A DNA stretch of 64,000 nucleotides, taken from Microbacterium sp. Yaish 1. GTDB lineage: Bacteria; Actinomycetota; Actinomycetes; Actinomycetales; Microbacteriaceae. The DNA lies in NCBI RefSeq assembly GCF_002245215.1, contig NZ_NPMR01000001.1, forward strand, positions 372,001 to 436,000. Reading direction: 5' to 3'. The notes under the pieces were generated by a model. It saw only the letters and a program-made list of their open reading frames with translations, did no database searches and was not told the DNA's origin. Both the position numbers and the translations under genes were made by a program. Shown in pieces: positions 1 through 11,983 of this stretch (the stretch's first letter is position 1; each line of letters opens with the position of its first letter).

Positions 1-855
1 CGCCTGGGCCCGCCCGACCGACTCGGGACGGACCGTCCAGGAGGAACCGCCATAGCCCAGCACCGCTTCATCGACCCCCGTCACGCGCACGAGGGCAGCG
101 CATTGCGGCGGCGGGGCGACCGAGTCGACGCACACGATCGCGATGTCGGCGTCGGCGGGCGGCACCCCTCGTCCCCACCAGAGCCGCAGTCCTCCAGTCA
201 CCGACGCGTGCGGGAGCTCACGGGCCCAGTCCTCCGCCGCGGCGACGAGCGAGACCTCGCCCGGCCCGTGCACGAGGCAGATCTGCACCACGAGGGCCCG
301 GGCGATCGACGCCGCAGGGGCCGCCGGCCCGACGATCGCGATCCCCGCCGTGAGCGGAACCGTGACCGGCGCGTTGCGCACAGTGGCGGCGGCCTGCCGG
401 AAATCCGGCGGGGCGTCGCCCTCGACACGCGTGCGAGACGGTGCGTCGCCCGATCCCACGACCACCAGGTCGCGGGAGGGTCTCGGACGCCACAGGTCGT
501 CGGGGGCGGCCAGGAGGCGGGCGACGTCCGGCGTCGCGCGCCAGCGATCGGCGCGCTCGTGCGCGTGCCGCTCCTCCAGCTCCGCGTGAGCCGACCGCAG
601 GCCGGCGGCGGCGCGGGCCGCGGACCTGCGTCGTTCTCGACGGGCCACGCGCACCCCGTCGAGCACCGACGCGACCGCGACGAGGGGACCGAGCGCCGCG
701 AACCAGAGCACCGTCGGCGACCCGGTCAGCTGCCAGAGGACGACGGCGCCCGCGACCGGGACCATGAGCGCCCACACCGGGAGAGGTGGACGCCGCGTCT
801 CGGGGTGCGGCGTCGGCAGACGGATGGGGTCGTCGAAGGGAACGGTCGGATGCAC
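1..855 (-). CDS. FtsK/SpoIIIE (EccC-like) ATPase, N-terminal part, cut by window edge
   Basis: The visible 285 codons run off the left edge in frame. A GTG start at 855 gives VHPTVPFDDPIRLPTP, followed by two adjacent hydrophobic segments (about residues 32-70) and an arginine-rich stretch (RVARRERRRSAAR). That is the membrane anchor plus basic stalk typical of EccC/EssC-type ATPases. The next ~200 residues are the variable linker (LVVVGSGDAPSRTRV, GIAIVGPAA) that precedes the ATPase modules. No P-loop is visible because the gene is truncated. It lies 67 bp downstream of the PP2C gene on the same strand, so the two may be cotranscribed. The family call is by resemblance to FtsK/SpoIIIE proteins of Microbacteriaceae. 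The substrate and partner genes lie outside the window. Confidence 0.6.
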   Translation of the reverse strand, partial: MHPTVPFDDPIRLPTPHPETRRPPLPVWALMVPVAGAVVLWQLTGSPTVLWFAALGPLVAVASVLDGVRVARRERRRSAARAAAGLRSAHAELEERHAHERADRWRATPDVARLLAAPDDLWRPRPSRDLVVVGSGDAPSRTRVEGDAPPDFRQAAATVRNAPVTVPLTAGIAIVGPAAPAASIARALVVQICLVHGPGEVSLVAAAEDWARELPHASVTGGLRLWWGRGVPPADADIAIVCVDSVAPPPQCAALVRVTGVDEAVLGYGGSSWTVRPESVGRAQA

Positions 856-922
856 GCGCCCGAGTCAAGCAACGCGACCGCCGTGCCACCCTCCGGCTGC
901 GGCAGAAGGTGGAGGGCCGGGC

Positions 923-1723
923 TCAGTCCGCGTTCGGGGAGGAGGCGTCGTCGGCGCCGCGGAAGTGCGCGTCGAGCACGATGATCGTCACGTTGTCGCG
1001 GCCGCCGTTCTCGAGGGCGGCGGTCATCATCGCCGAGACCGCCGCAGCGGGATCGGGGTTCTCGAGCAGGAAATGCAGGATGCCGTAGTCCGTGAGCTCC
1101 TTGGTGAGACCGTCGCTGCAGATGACGAAGCGGTCGCCGTCGACGACATCCAGGCGGACGTAGTCGGGGGTGACGCCGTCGCTCGGGCCGACGGCGCGCG
1201 TGATGACATTCCCGTACGGGTGCTGCTCCGCCTCCTCGGGGCTGAGCCGCCCCGCGGCGACGAGCTCCTGGACGACCGAATGATCCGTCGTGACCTGAGC
1301 GATCGCCTGGTCGCGCAGCAGGTAGACCCGCGAGTCGCCGATGTTCAGGGTCGTCCACTGCGGTTCGCCGTCGACGATGTCGAGGTACACACCGGTGACG
1401 GTGGTGCCCGTTCCGTCGTCGGTCGTCTCGGGGTGATCGGCGATGTCGCCGACGGCCCGCTCGAGAGCCTCCTCGATGTCCTCGGGCGTGACGACGCCGC
1501 GATCGGCGACGCGGCGGAGACGGTCGACGGCACTCGCGCTGGCGATCTCGCCACCGATGTGTCCGCCCATGCCGTCGGCGACGATGAACAGCGGATACTG
1601 CGCGAGAACGGCATCCTGGTTGCTGTCGCGTCGACGTCCGGTGTCGGTCGCGGCGGCCCACCGGAGTTCGATCGCACCGGACGGGACGTCCACGATCCGG
1701 GATTGGGTCGTGGGGTCGGGCAC
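923..1723 (-). CDS. PP2C-family protein serine/threonine phosphatase
   Basis: A 266-aa single-domain PPM/PP2C phosphatase that removes phosphate from Ser/Thr using two metal ions. The family motifs appear in order: DTGRRRDSNQD (phosphate-binding Arg and metal Asp), VADGMGGHIGGE (metal-binding DG), FVICSDGLT and GGRDNVTIIV (metal Asp near the C-terminus). There is no membrane segment, so it is cytosolic. The GTG at 1723 was chosen because an AAGAAGAG-like ribosome site lies 7 nt upstream. The alternative GTG at 1777 lies upstream of a TAGAGT -10-like box and so could not be on that transcript. The next gene downstream is an EccC-like ATPase. PP2C enzymes commonly counter PknA/PknB-type kinases and FHA-based signalling in actinobacteria, but the substrate here is unknown. 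Confidence 0.85.
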   Translation of the reverse strand: MPDPTTQSRIVDVPSGAIELRWAAATDTGRRRDSNQDAVLAQYPLFIVADGMGGHIGGEIASASAVDRLRRVADRGVVTPEDIEEALERAVGDIADHPETTDDGTGTTVTGVYLDIVDGEPQWTTLNIGDSRVYLLRDQAIAQVTTDHSVVQELVAAGRLSPEEAEQHPYGNVITRAVGPSDGVTPDYVRLDVVDGDRFVICSDGLTKELTDYGILHFLLENPDPAAAVSAMMTAALENGGRDNVTIIVLDAHFRGADDASSPNAD

Positions 1724-1761
1724 GCTGTCACTCTTCTTTCGTCGACGGATGGGCGTGTCAC

Positions 1762-1767
1762 ACTCTA
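1762..1767 (-). promoter_or_regulatory. candidate -10 box for the PP2C gene
   Basis: TAGAGT on the minus strand fits the actinobacterial TANNNT consensus. It lies about 40 nt upstream of the chosen GTG start at 1723. No convincing -35 was seen, so this is a weak call, used mainly to choose between two possible starts. Confidence 0.3.
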
Positions 1768-1795
1768 GTGGACGCACCCACGAAGCGGGATTTCG

Positions 1796-2779
1796 TCAGC
1801 CCGCAGCCGGGTCGGACGGCAACGGGAAGAGCGCATCGATCGTGGCGAGCTCCTCGGCGCCGGGATGCCACGCCGAGGCCGCCGCGGCGTTGGAGCGCAC
1901 CTGCTCGGGAGAGGTGGCTCCGGCGATCACGCTGCTCAGCGCGGGCTGCGCCAGGAGCCAGCCGAAGGTCGCCTGCACCATCGTGATGCCCCGCTCGTCG
2001 CAGAACGACCGGTACGCCTCGATGGCGTCCCACGGCGCGTTCTCCCACAGGTGCCGACGTTCCCGCGCGACGCGGGAGTCGGCGGGGATGTGCTCGCGCG
2101 TGAACTTGCCGGTGAGCAGGCCGTTGTGCAGCGGGAAGTACGGCAGGAAGCCGCGCCCGAAGTGCCGGACGGCCGGCAGCACCTCGCGCTCGGCGGCCCG
2201 TGCGAGCAGGCTGTAGTGGTTCTGCGCCGAGACGAACGGCACATCGCCGCGAGCGCGGGCGACGGCCTCGGCTTCGGCGATCTGCCAACCGGCGAAGTTC
2301 GAGTGACCGATGTAACGGACCTTCCCCTCGCGGACGAGCTCCGACAGTGCGTCGAGAGTCTCCTCGATGGGTGTGTCGGGGTCGGGCGTGTGCAACTGGT
2401 AAAGGTCGATCCAGTCCGTCTGCAGGCGCTCCAGCGACGCCTCCACAGCGCGACGGATGTAGGCGCGCGAGCCCTTCGCACCGGGCAGCCCGAGGTCCAC
2501 CGCGCTGTGGCCGAACTTCGTCGCCACCACGACGCCGTCTCGGCGTCCCCGTAACGCCTCGCCCATGAGGGTCTCGGACAGACCGGGCTCCCCGCCGTAG
2601 ATGTCAGCGGTGTCGAAGAAGGTGATCCCGGCGTCGAGAGCGGCGTCGAGCACCGCGACCGTGCCGTCCAGGGTCTGCGTCGGTGTGCCGCGCCGCCCGA
2701 AGTTGTTGCATCCCAGCCCGACGGCCGAGACGAGAAGGCCGGAGGATCCGAGTCGGCGGGTCTGCACTGCGTCGTCCAT
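1796..2779 (-). CDS. aldo/keto reductase
   Basis: A 327-aa NADPH-dependent aldo/keto reductase, the full length of the family. The N-terminus RRLGSSGLLVSAVGLGCNNFG is the standard first strand. The catalytic tetrad can be placed: Asp and Tyr in FFDTADIYGGEPG, Lys in VVATKFG and His in YQLHTPD. The C-terminal cofactor-binding segment SVIAGATSPEQV is present. It resembles the YghZ/PdxI-like subgroup of broad-specificity carbonyl reductases, and the physiological substrate cannot be read from sequence. It is transcribed with the flanking minus-strand genes, but a hairpin separates it from the gene upstream. Confidence 0.85.
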   Translation of the reverse strand: MDDAVQTRRLGSSGLLVSAVGLGCNNFGRRGTPTQTLDGTVAVLDAALDAGITFFDTADIYGGEPGLSETLMGEALRGRRDGVVVATKFGHSAVDLGLPGAKGSRAYIRRAVEASLERLQTDWIDLYQLHTPDPDTPIEETLDALSELVREGKVRYIGHSNFAGWQIAEAEAVARARGDVPFVSAQNHYSLLARAAEREVLPAVRHFGRGFLPYFPLHNGLLTGKFTREHIPADSRVARERRHLWENAPWDAIEAYRSFCDERGITMVQATFGWLLAQPALSSVIAGATSPEQVRSNAAAASAWHPGAEELATIDALFPLPSDPAAG

Positions 2780-2824
2780 CCCTCCACGGTAGACCCCGAG
2801 GCGGGGTGCCGGCGCCCGAGACGA

Positions 2825-2858
2825 CGAGGAGCCCCCGTCGTGCGACGAGGGCTCCTCG
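2825..2858 (-). terminator. hairpin terminator after the DUF5684-like gene
   Basis: A 10-bp inverted repeat (CGAGGAGCCC at 2825-2834, GGGCTCCTCG at 2849-2858) encloses a second 5-bp stem (CGTCG/CGACG). It lies directly after the stop of the minus-strand membrane protein gene. There is no strong U-tract, as is common in actinobacteria. Confidence 0.6.
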
Positions 2859-2863
2859 GGTGT

Positions 2864-3595
2864 TCACTGCCGCGGGGCGTCCGGAGCGGGAGGCTCGGTG
2901 GTCGGCGGCGTGACGGGCGGCTGCGCAGCCGGCGGCGGGTAAGCACCTGCCGGGGGCGCCGGCGGCGTGGCGGGCGGCGGGTAAGCACCTGCCTGCGGGG
3001 CGCTGGGCGCAGCAGGCGGAGCGTATCCGGCGCCGGACGCACCGTAGGCGCCCGCTGCGGGAGCGGCGCCGCCATCGGGCTGCACGGGGATGCCCTGCCA
3101 GACGGTCGTGTCGCGCAGGAAGGAGGTGCGCCACGGCGAGGGCTGCACGTTGGGGTTCCACGGCGAGCTCGAGAACGCTGCGATGCCGAGCCAGATCAGC
3201 CATCCGAGGCCGGGGATGATGTACAGCAGTACGAGCGGCCAGTCCTTGCCGAGCTTCTGCCCGACACGGACGCTGGCCAGAGCCAGGGCGATGATCGAGA
3301 GGTAGCTGAAGATGAACCCGATCGCCGGGATGTTGCTCAGCACGGCCGTCGCGACGAGCGCGCCCAGCATGACCCAGGGAGAGATGTCACCGAGCTTCGC
3401 GAAGACCAGCTCGCGGTAGACCGGCACCCAGGCGCGCCACTTGCCCTGCACACCGGCCTTCTCGAAGATCTTCATGTAGAAGAACGAGCTGATGATGTAG
3501 CCCGCGAGCGTGAGGATCAGGATGATGGGAAGGATCAGCAGGATGAGGGCGAGAAGAGCGCCCGCCCCCGTGCCATCGTCGTAGTAACCCGACAT
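2864..3595 (-). CDS. DUF5684-like membrane protein with Pro/Ala-rich tail
   Basis: A 243-aa integral membrane protein. Residues 12-40 form one long hydrophobic helix. A short cytosolic segment follows (EKAGVQGKWRAWVPVYRELV), the conserved block of the DUF5684 / signal-peptidase-adjacent family found in Actinobacteria. Two or three more hydrophobic helices lie at about 78-130. The last ~80 residues are low-complexity Pro/Ala/Tyr repeats of the type AYPPPA, probably disordered and cytosolic. Homologues are often annotated as large exoprotein, but no enzymatic motif is visible and no function is assigned. Confidence 0.6.
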   Translation of the reverse strand: MSGYYDDGTGAGALLALILLILPIILILTLAGYIISSFFYMKIFEKAGVQGKWRAWVPVYRELVFAKLGDISPWVMLGALVATAVLSNIPAIGFIFSYLSIIALALASVRVGQKLGKDWPLVLLYIIPGLGWLIWLGIAAFSSSPWNPNVQPSPWRTSFLRDTTVWQGIPVQPDGGAAPAAGAYGASGAGYAPPAAPSAPQAGAYPPPATPPAPPAGAYPPPAAQPPVTPPTTEPPAPDAPRQ

Positions 3596-3706
3596 GAACG
3601 ACCTCCTCAGTCGTGACCTGGACGACGCGCTCGCGCCGTCGGTCGCCGCTCATGCTAGCGAAACACGGGCTGTCTCGTGGGACGATGACGGCCGGTCCAC
3701 CGACGA

Positions 3707-4459
3707 TCAGACGACGAGTTCGAGCTCGGCGGATGCCGCCCCCTCACGGAGCACCCATCCGTTCGCATCCGCCCACGCGACGAGATCGGCTCGCGACGCC
3801 ACCGCCGCGGCCGAAAGCGCGAGCGCGCGGGTCAGCTCGCCCTTGGCGTGCTTGTTGAAGTGGTTCAGCGCGCGTACCGCCCCGTCGGCGCCCGCGGAGA
3901 CGACTCGCACGAAGGCCGATGACATCGCCGCCGGCACCGGAGCGAGCGCGACGTAAGCCTCGGATCGAAGATCGAGGACGAAGGACGCGTTCGTCTGCCC
4001 CAGCGCGGCGGAGCCTGCGGCAGCCCAGTGGCGCCGGAGCGGCGGGATGCCGGGAAGAGACGTGCCGGCCGCGAGACGGTACGCGGGGATCGGGTCGAGT
4101 GCGGCGACAGGACCGAACGGCGCCGACTGGATGAGCACGTGCTCCGCGAGCCAGTCCCGCGCCGCGGAATCGAGACTCGCCGGGCCCAGCGCATCGAACA
4201 GCACACCCGTGTAGCGGTCGACGGCCGGCATCGTCGGAGACGTCGTCAGCTCGGCGTTGACCGCGACCTCGCCCCGCTGACGGGCGCTGAGCTTCAGCAC
4301 CCGCGCCGCGGCATCCGGATCCGCCGAAAGCTCGACGAGGGCGGCGACAGCGGCGCGTCGCTCGGGCGCCAGCTGCGGCAGCGCGAGCGCGTCGATGTCG
4401 AGCGGCGTACCGGCGCCGCCGGCACGCTTGGTCTCGGACGGGGGCAGCAGCACCAGCAT
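3707..4459 (-). CDS. yaaA: peroxide stress protein YaaA (UPF0246)
   Basis: A 250-aa member of the YaaA/DUF328 family, which in E. coli lowers intracellular free iron during hydrogen peroxide stress. The diagnostic N-terminus MLVLLPPSETK is present, as are the conserved YTGVLFDALG and FNKHAKGELTR blocks. The ATG at 4459 was chosen over one 33 nt upstream because it gives the family N-terminus and has a GGAG ribosome site 8 nt away. It reads away from the atp operon terminator on the same strand. Little else about regulation is visible. Confidence 0.88.
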   Translation of the reverse strand: MLVLLPPSETKRAGGAGTPLDIDALALPQLAPERRAAVAALVELSADPDAAARVLKLSARQRGEVAVNAELTTSPTMPAVDRYTGVLFDALGPASLDSAARDWLAEHVLIQSAPFGPVAALDPIPAYRLAAGTSLPGIPPLRRHWAAAGSAALGQTNASFVLDLRSEAYVALAPVPAAMSSAFVRVVSAGADGAVRALNHFNKHAKGELTRALALSAAAVASRADLVAWADANGWVLREGAASAELELVV

Positions 4460-4480
4460 CCGGATGTCTCCCTTCAACGC

Positions 4481-4512
4481 GAGAGACCGCACCCCGGAGG
4501 GTGCGGTCTCTC
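4481..4512 (-). terminator. terminator of the atp operon
   Basis: A perfect 14-bp stem (GAGAGACCGCACCC at 4481-4494, complement at 4499-4512) with a 4-nt CGGA loop. It sits 17 nt after the atpC stop and upstream of yaaA. There is no U-tract on either side. Confidence 0.8.
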
Positions 4513-4528
4513 GTAGACGCGATATGGG

Positions 4529-4786
4529 TCAGGCCAGCGCGGCGTTGCCCGCCACGATGGTGAGCTCGTCACCCTCCATCGACAGGAAGCCGTCCTGCGC
4601 GTTGGCGACGATCTTCTCGCCGCCCGGCTGCGTGATGCGCACCTGGCCCTCGGCGAGGATCGCGAGCACCGGCTCGTGACCCGCCATGAAGCCGATCTCG
4701 CCCTCGACGGTCTTGGCCACGACGAGGGATGCCTCACCCGACCAGACCTCCGCCTCGGCGGAGACGAGCGTGACCGTCAGAGCCAT
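4529..4786 (-). CDS. atpC: ATP synthase epsilon subunit, short form
   Basis: An 85-aa epsilon subunit of the F1 central stalk. It contains only the beta-sandwich domain (MALTVTLVSAEAEVWSGEAS, GEIGFMAGHEPVLAIL). The C-terminal helical hairpin found in E. coli (total ~138 aa) is absent, as is common in Microbacteriaceae and other actinobacteria. That loss should limit the usual epsilon-mediated inhibition of ATP hydrolysis. The start follows the atpD stop by one base, so translation is probably coupled. It is the last gene of the atp operon. Confidence 0.9.
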   Translation of the reverse strand: MALTVTLVSAEAEVWSGEASLVVAKTVEGEIGFMAGHEPVLAILAEGQVRITQPGGEKIVANAQDGFLSMEGDELTIVAGNAALA

Positions 4787-4787
4787 G

Positions 4788-6254
<1,467 letters not shown>

Positions 6255-7157
6255 TTACTTGCCCGACGCCAGAGCGTCGGCGCCGCCGACGATCTCGGCG
6301 ATCTGCTGAGTGATCTCGGCCTGGCGAGCGTTGTTGCGCAGGCGGGTGTAGTCGGTGATGAGCTTGTCGGCGTTGTCGCTCGCCGACTTCATCGCCTTCT
6401 GCGTCGCGGCGTGCTTCGCGGCGGACGACTGGAGCAGCGCGTTGAACACGCGGCTCTGGACGTAGACCGGCAGCAGCGCGTCGAGCACCGTCTCGGGGTC
6501 GGGCTCGAACTCGTACAGCGGATAGACCGGAGCCTGGTCCGCCGTCGCGGCGTCGGCCTCGACGACCTCGAGGGGCAGCAGACGGACCGCTTCCGGCGTC
6601 TGCGTCATCATGCTGACGAAACGGTTGTACACGAGGTGGATCTCGTCGACGCCGCCGTCTTCGCCGCCCTGAGCGTAGGCGTCGAGGAGAGCCCCGGCGA
6701 CCTGCTCGGCCGTGCTGAAGTGCGGCGTGTCGGTGTCACCCGTCCACTCCCCCGCAGCGCGCATCCGGCGGAACTGGAAGTACCCGACGGCCTTGCGACC
6801 GATGAGGTAGTAGTCCACTTCCTTGCCCTGCGACCGCAGCAGCTCGGCCAGCTCGAGACCCTCGCGGAGGATCTGCGAGTTGAACGCGCCCGCGAGGCCG
6901 CGGTCGGAGGCGAAGATGACGACGGCGGAACGACGGATCGTCTCGCGCTCGGTCGTCAGCGGGTGCTCGACGTCGGAGTGGGTCGCCACCGCGGAGACGG
7001 CACGCGTCACAGCCCGCGCGAAGGGGGAGGACGCGCGGACGCGTCCCATCGCCTTCTGAATGCGCGAAGCCGCGATGAGCTCCATCGCCTTCGTGATCTT
7101 CTTGGTCGTCTGAGCAGAGCTGATCTTCTGCTTGTAGACCCGGAGTTGTGCGCCCAT
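6255..7157 (-). CDS. atpG: ATP synthase gamma subunit
   Basis: A 300-aa gamma subunit, the rotor shaft of F1. The N-terminal helix [29 protein letters not shown] and the C-terminal helix ([23 protein letters not shown]) that form the coiled coil are both conserved. The middle carries the Rossmann-like domain with the DRGLAGAFN motif. It lies 21 bp after atpA. Confidence 0.97.
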   Translation of the reverse strand: MGAQLRVYKQKISSAQTTKKITKAMELIAASRIQKAMGRVRASSPFARAVTRAVSAVATHSDVEHPLTTERETIRRSAVVIFASDRGLAGAFNSQILREGLELAELLRSQGKEVDYYLIGRKAVGYFQFRRMRAAGEWTGDTDTPHFSTAEQVAGALLDAYAQGGEDGGVDEIHLVYNRFVSMMTQTPEAVRLLPLEVVEADAATADQAPVYPLYEFEPDPETVLDALLPVYVQSRVFNALLQSSAAKHAATQKAMKSASDNADKLITDYTRLRNNARQAEITQQIAEIVGGADALASGK

Positions 7158-7178
7158 AAGTGTGTGTCGTCCTCCGCG

Positions 7179-8819
7179 TCAGCCGCGGCGGCCCTTGACG
7201 ATCTGCTCCTGGTTCACGTCATCGGCCTCGGCGGCGGCGGTCTCCTCGTGGCCCGGCTTGTTGATGGCCTGGCCCTTCCCGCCCTGGAACTCGAGCACGA
7301 ACTCGTCGACGACCTTCTCGAGCTCGGCGACGGTGTCGTCGCCGAGAACGTTGGTCTCGCGCAGCGTGTCGAGGATCGACGTGTTGCGCTTGAGGTAGTC
7401 GAGCAGCTCGCGCTCGAAGGTCAGGACGTCCTCGACCTCGATCGTGTCGAGCTTTCCGTTGGTTCCGGCCCAGATCGAGACGACCTGCTCCTCGACGGGG
7501 TACGGCGAGTACTGCGGCTGCTTGAGCAGCTCGGTCAGACGCGCACCACGCGCCAGCTGACGACGCGACGCGGCGTCGAGGTCGGACGCGAACATCGCGA
7601 ACGCCTCGAGCGAGCGGTACTGAGCGAGCTCGAGCTTCAGCGTTCCCGAGACCTTCTTGATCGACTTGACCTGAGCGTCACCGCCGACGCGCGACACCGA
7701 GATGCCGACGTCGACCGCCGGACGCTGGTTGGCGTTGAACAGGTCGGACTGCAGGAAGATCTGGCCGTCGGTGATCGAGATCACGTTGGTCGGGATGTAC
7801 GCCGAGACGTCGTTGGCCTTGGTCTCGATGATCGGCAGACCCGTCATCGATCCCGCGCCCAGGTCGTCCGAGAGCTTCGCGCAACGCTCGAGCAGACGCG
7901 AGTGCAGGTAGAAGACGTCACCGGGGTACGCCTCGCGGCCCGGCGGACGACGCAGCAGCAGCGACACGGCGCGGTAGGCCTCGGCCTGCTTCGACAGGTC
8001 GTCGAAGATGATCAGGACGTGCTTGCCCTCGTACATCCAGTGCTGGCCGATGGCCGAGCCGGTGTACGGAGCGAGGTACTTGAAGCCGGCGGGGTCGGAT
8101 GCCGGAGCCGCGACGATCGTCGTGTACTCCATGGCGCCGGCGTCCTCGAGCGCGCCCTTCACCGAAGCGATGGTCGAGCCCTTCTGACCGATGGCGACGT
8201 AGATGCAGCGAACCTGCTTGTTGACGTCGCCCGACTCCCAGTTGGCCTTCTGGTTGATGATCGTGTCGATCGCGATCGCCGTCTTGCCGGTCTGGCGGTC
8301 GCCGATGATCAGCTGGCGCTGACCGCGGCCGACGGGGATCATGGCGTCGATCGCCTTGATACCGGTCTGCATCGGCTCGTGGACCGACTTGCGCTGCATG
8401 ACGCCGGGAGCCTGGAGCTCGAGGGCGCGGCGCCCGGTCGTGGCGATCTCGCCGAGACCGTCGATCGGGTTGCCGAGCGGGTCGACGACGCGGCCGAGGT
8501 AGCCCTCGCCGACACCGACGGAGAGAACCTCGCCGGTGCGGGTGACCTTCTGGCCCGCCTCGATGCCGGCGAAGTCGCCGAGGATGACGACACCGATCTC
8601 GTGCTCGTCGAGGTTCTGCGCGAGACCCTCCACGCCGTTGTCGAAGCGGACGAGCTCGTTCGCCATGACGCCGGGCAGACCCTCGACGTGGGCGATGCCG
8701 TCGGCCGCGTCGACGACGGTGCCGACCTCGGTCGCGGCGGCCCCGGTGGGCTCGTACGCGGCGACGAAGTCTTTCAGCGCGTCACGGATGACATCCGGGC
8801 TGATGGACAGTTCTGCCAT
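7179..8819 (-). CDS. atpA: ATP synthase alpha subunit
   Basis: A 546-aa regulatory F1 alpha subunit. The P-loop is GDRQTGKT, Walker B is [16 protein letters not shown] and the family signature [10 protein letters not shown] appears as [10 protein letters not shown]. The C-terminal ~35 residues (after [12 protein letters not shown]) are a polar extension. The ATG at 8819 gives the canonical [15 protein letters not shown]. An in-frame start 39 nt upstream would add a Pro/Arg-rich stretch that looks non-coding. Confidence 0.97.
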   Translation of the reverse strand: MAELSISPDVIRDALKDFVAAYEPTGAAATEVGTVVDAADGIAHVEGLPGVMANELVRFDNGVEGLAQNLDEHEIGVVILGDFAGIEAGQKVTRTGEVLSVGVGEGYLGRVVDPLGNPIDGLGEIATTGRRALELQAPGVMQRKSVHEPMQTGIKAIDAMIPVGRGQRQLIIGDRQTGKTAIAIDTIINQKANWESGDVNKQVRCIYVAIGQKGSTIASVKGALEDAGAMEYTTIVAAPASDPAGFKYLAPYTGSAIGQHWMYEGKHVLIIFDDLSKQAEAYRAVSLLLRRPPGREAYPGDVFYLHSRLLERCAKLSDDLGAGSMTGLPIIETKANDVSAYIPTNVISITDGQIFLQSDLFNANQRPAVDVGISVSRVGGDAQVKSIKKVSGTLKLELAQYRSLEAFAMFASDLDAASRRQLARGARLTELLKQPQYSPYPVEEQVVSIWAGTNGKLDTIEVEDVLTFERELLDYLKRNTSILDTLRETNVLGDDTVAELEKVVDEFVLEFQGGKGQAINKPGHEETAAAEADDVNQEQIVKGRRG

Positions 8820-8892
8820 GGTGTTCCTTCGGTCCTGAGTCTGAGGGTCCGGATGCATCCGGCCGGTGCGCCCCTGCGGGCGGTGAGGTGGG

Positions 8893-9681
8893 TCAGCCCG
8901 CCAGTCGCTGGCGGAGATCGGAGAGGCGGGAGGCGACGGTCGCGTCGATCACGTCGTCGCCGATCTCGATGCGCAGCCCGCCGACGACCGCGGGGTCGAC
9001 GACGAGGTTGAGCGCGACGGGCGTGCCGTAGCGGTTCGAGAGGGTCTCGGCGAGGCGGGCGCGCTGCTGGTCGTTGAGCGAGGTCGCCGTGCGGACGCTC
9101 GCGACGACGCGGCCGCGCTGATTCGAGACGATGCGGATCGCCCGCTCGAGCAGCTGACGCACGCGGCGCTCGCGCGGACGCTGCACGATGGCCGACGCGA
9201 TGAGCCGCGTGGCGGCGCCGGCGCGACCCTCGAGAAGACGATCGACGAGTGCCCCCTTGGCCGAGGCCTCCCCCAGCCGGCTGCCGAGGGCGAGCTCGAG
9301 CTCGGGGTTGGCCGAGACGGTGTGCAGCACGCCGAAGAGCTCGTTCTCGAGGTCGCCCTGGTCGGCGACCGCCGCGGCGCGGATCGCCAGTTCCTCGACG
9401 GCGTCGACGAAGTCGTCGACCGAGGACCAGCGCTGTGCGACGGCGGTGCGCAGCAGCGACACGGTCTGCGGCGCGAACGCCGGACCGAACACGTCGCCGA
9501 CGACCTTGTCGCGAGCCTGCGGCGAGGCCGCGTTGTCCGTCAGCGCGCCGCTCAGCTGCGGCGAGTCCGCCAGAGCCCGCGCGGCGACGAACAGCTCACC
9601 GGACACGTCGAGCGTGAGCCCGGGGGTCTCGGCGATGGCCGCCGTCGTCGCGACGAGTGCCTGAGTGGTCGCGCTGCCCAT
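8893..9681 (-). CDS. atpH: ATP synthase delta subunit
   Basis: A 262-aa delta subunit that links F1 to the peripheral stalk. The family block at the C-terminus ([26 protein letters not shown]) is clear. It is longer than the ~180-aa E. coli protein because of an extended N-terminal helical region, as seen in other actinobacteria. Its start codon overlaps the atpF stop by one base (TGATG), indicating coupling. Confidence 0.93.
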   Translation of the reverse strand: MGSATTQALVATTAAIAETPGLTLDVSGELFVAARALADSPQLSGALTDNAASPQARDKVVGDVFGPAFAPQTVSLLRTAVAQRWSSVDDFVDAVEELAIRAAAVADQGDLENELFGVLHTVSANPELELALGSRLGEASAKGALVDRLLEGRAGAATRLIASAIVQRPRERRVRQLLERAIRIVSNQRGRVVASVRTATSLNDQQRARLAETLSNRYGTPVALNLVVDPAVVGGLRIEIGDDVIDATVASRLSDLRQRLAG

Positions 9682-10235
9682 CAGTTCGACGCCTTCTCGG
9701 AGGCCTCGAGCTCGCTGAGGAAGCGGTCGACGACGGCCTGAGCCTTCTGGTCGTCGGACAGGGTCTCGCCGATGACGCCGCCGGCCAGGTCGAGGGCCAG
9801 CGTGCCGACCTCGCTGCGCAGCGAGACGACGGCCGCTTGACGCTCGGCCTCGATCTGCGTGTGCGCGGCCGTGGTGAGGCGCTCGGCTTCGGCCGATGCG
9901 TTCTGCTTCGCCTCGGCGACGATCTTGCGACCGTCCTCGCGAGCGGCGTCGCGGATCTCGCCGGCCTCCTTGCGGGCCTCGGCCAGCTGAGCGGTGTACT
10001 CCTCGAGTGCCGCCTCGGCCTTGCGCTGGGCTTCATCGGCCTTGGCGATGTTGCCCTCGATGGCCGCGCTGCGCGCATCGAGCACGGTGTTCAGGCGCGG
10101 CATCGCGTAGCGCACCACCACGAAGATGATGACGAGGAAGCAGACAGCCGACCAGATGATGTCGTAGGCCGCCGGGAGGATCGGGACCTGGTTGGATCCC
10201 TCCTCCGCCGCAAGCGTGACAAGAGCGTTCAGCAT
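9681..10235 (-). CDS. atpF: ATP synthase subunit b
   Basis: A 184-aa b subunit of the peripheral stalk. One transmembrane helix (about residues 20-45, IIWSAVCFLVIIFVVVRYA) is followed by a long charged alpha-helical coiled coil rich in Ala, Glu, Lys and Arg that dimerises. The gene sits in the standard position between atpE and atpH. Confidence 0.95.
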   Translation of the reverse strand: MLNALVTLAAEEGSNQVPILPAAYDIIWSAVCFLVIIFVVVRYAMPRLNTVLDARSAAIEGNIAKADEAQRKAEAALEEYTAQLAEARKEAGEIRDAAREDGRKIVAEAKQNASAEAERLTTAAHTQIEAERQAAVVSLRSEVGTLALDLAGGVIGETLSDDQKAQAVVDRFLSELEASEKASN

Positions 10236-10266
10236 CCTGTCTCCTTATCTGTGGGTCGCGTCGGGA

Positions 10267-11356
<1,090 letters not shown>

Positions 11357-11497
11357 CGTATTGGCTCCAGCTTCTCGGGCCAGCCAGGACTAGCTCGGTG
11401 AGGGTTAGAAGGGGAACAACTCCAGCGGGGCCTCAGTGTCGCCACTGCACACCAGCCGCAGAGTGTACTCCCACACTACCAAAGGTTACGGCTCGAC

Positions 11498-11983
11498 CTA
11501 ATCCTGGATCGTGTCGCGCGTCGGAAGCGCGACATCCGATGCCCCGGAGAGCCGCATCCGGCTCAGCACGACCAGATCGACGACGAGCGACGCGATCGCC
11601 GCCACGATGACCGCGAGGGCGAAGATCCCCCGCTCGAGCCACTCCACCTGGAACAGCAGGAGCAGCGCGACGATCACGAGGACGAACTTCAGCAGCCATC
11701 CGCCGAGCACGACGGCGAAGAAGATCTGGAGCCACTGCGGGTGCCCGTACCAGTGGTTCCCGATCAGGATGCTGAGCGCCGTGAACGCCGGGAAGACGAT
11801 GCCGACCAGCGCGCCCAGCACGCCGCTCCACGCGCCCTCCGCGCCCGCGACGAGTCCGCCGACGAGCGCGAGCGCCGCCGCGACGACGACGCCGACGATC
11901 AGCCCCCAGGTGAGCGCTGCGCGCAGGATGGGCGTGCTGGAGATGCGGCGGCGAGCGGCGGGATCGGGGATGTTCGCAGTCAC
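11498..11983 (-). CDS. AtpI-like membrane protein upstream of the ATP synthase genes
   Basis: A 161-aa protein with four predicted transmembrane helices (SILRAALTWGLIVG, GVLGALVGIVFPAFTALS, WLLKFVLVIVALLLLF, ALAVIVAAIASLVVDL). Position and topology match the AtpI/Gene-1 proteins that assist c-ring assembly or ion supply, although sequence identity across that family is low. The GTG start overlaps the stop of the upstream glycosyltransferase gene by 4 nt. A 141-bp gap separates it from atpB, so a second promoter for the core operon could lie there. Confidence 0.7.
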   Translation of the reverse strand: MTANIPDPAARRRISSTPILRAALTWGLIVGVVVAAALALVGGLVAGAEGAWSGVLGALVGIVFPAFTALSILIGNHWYGHPQWLQIFFAVVLGGWLLKFVLVIVALLLLFQVEWLERGIFALAVIVAAIASLVVDLVVLSRMRLSGASDVALPTRDTIQD

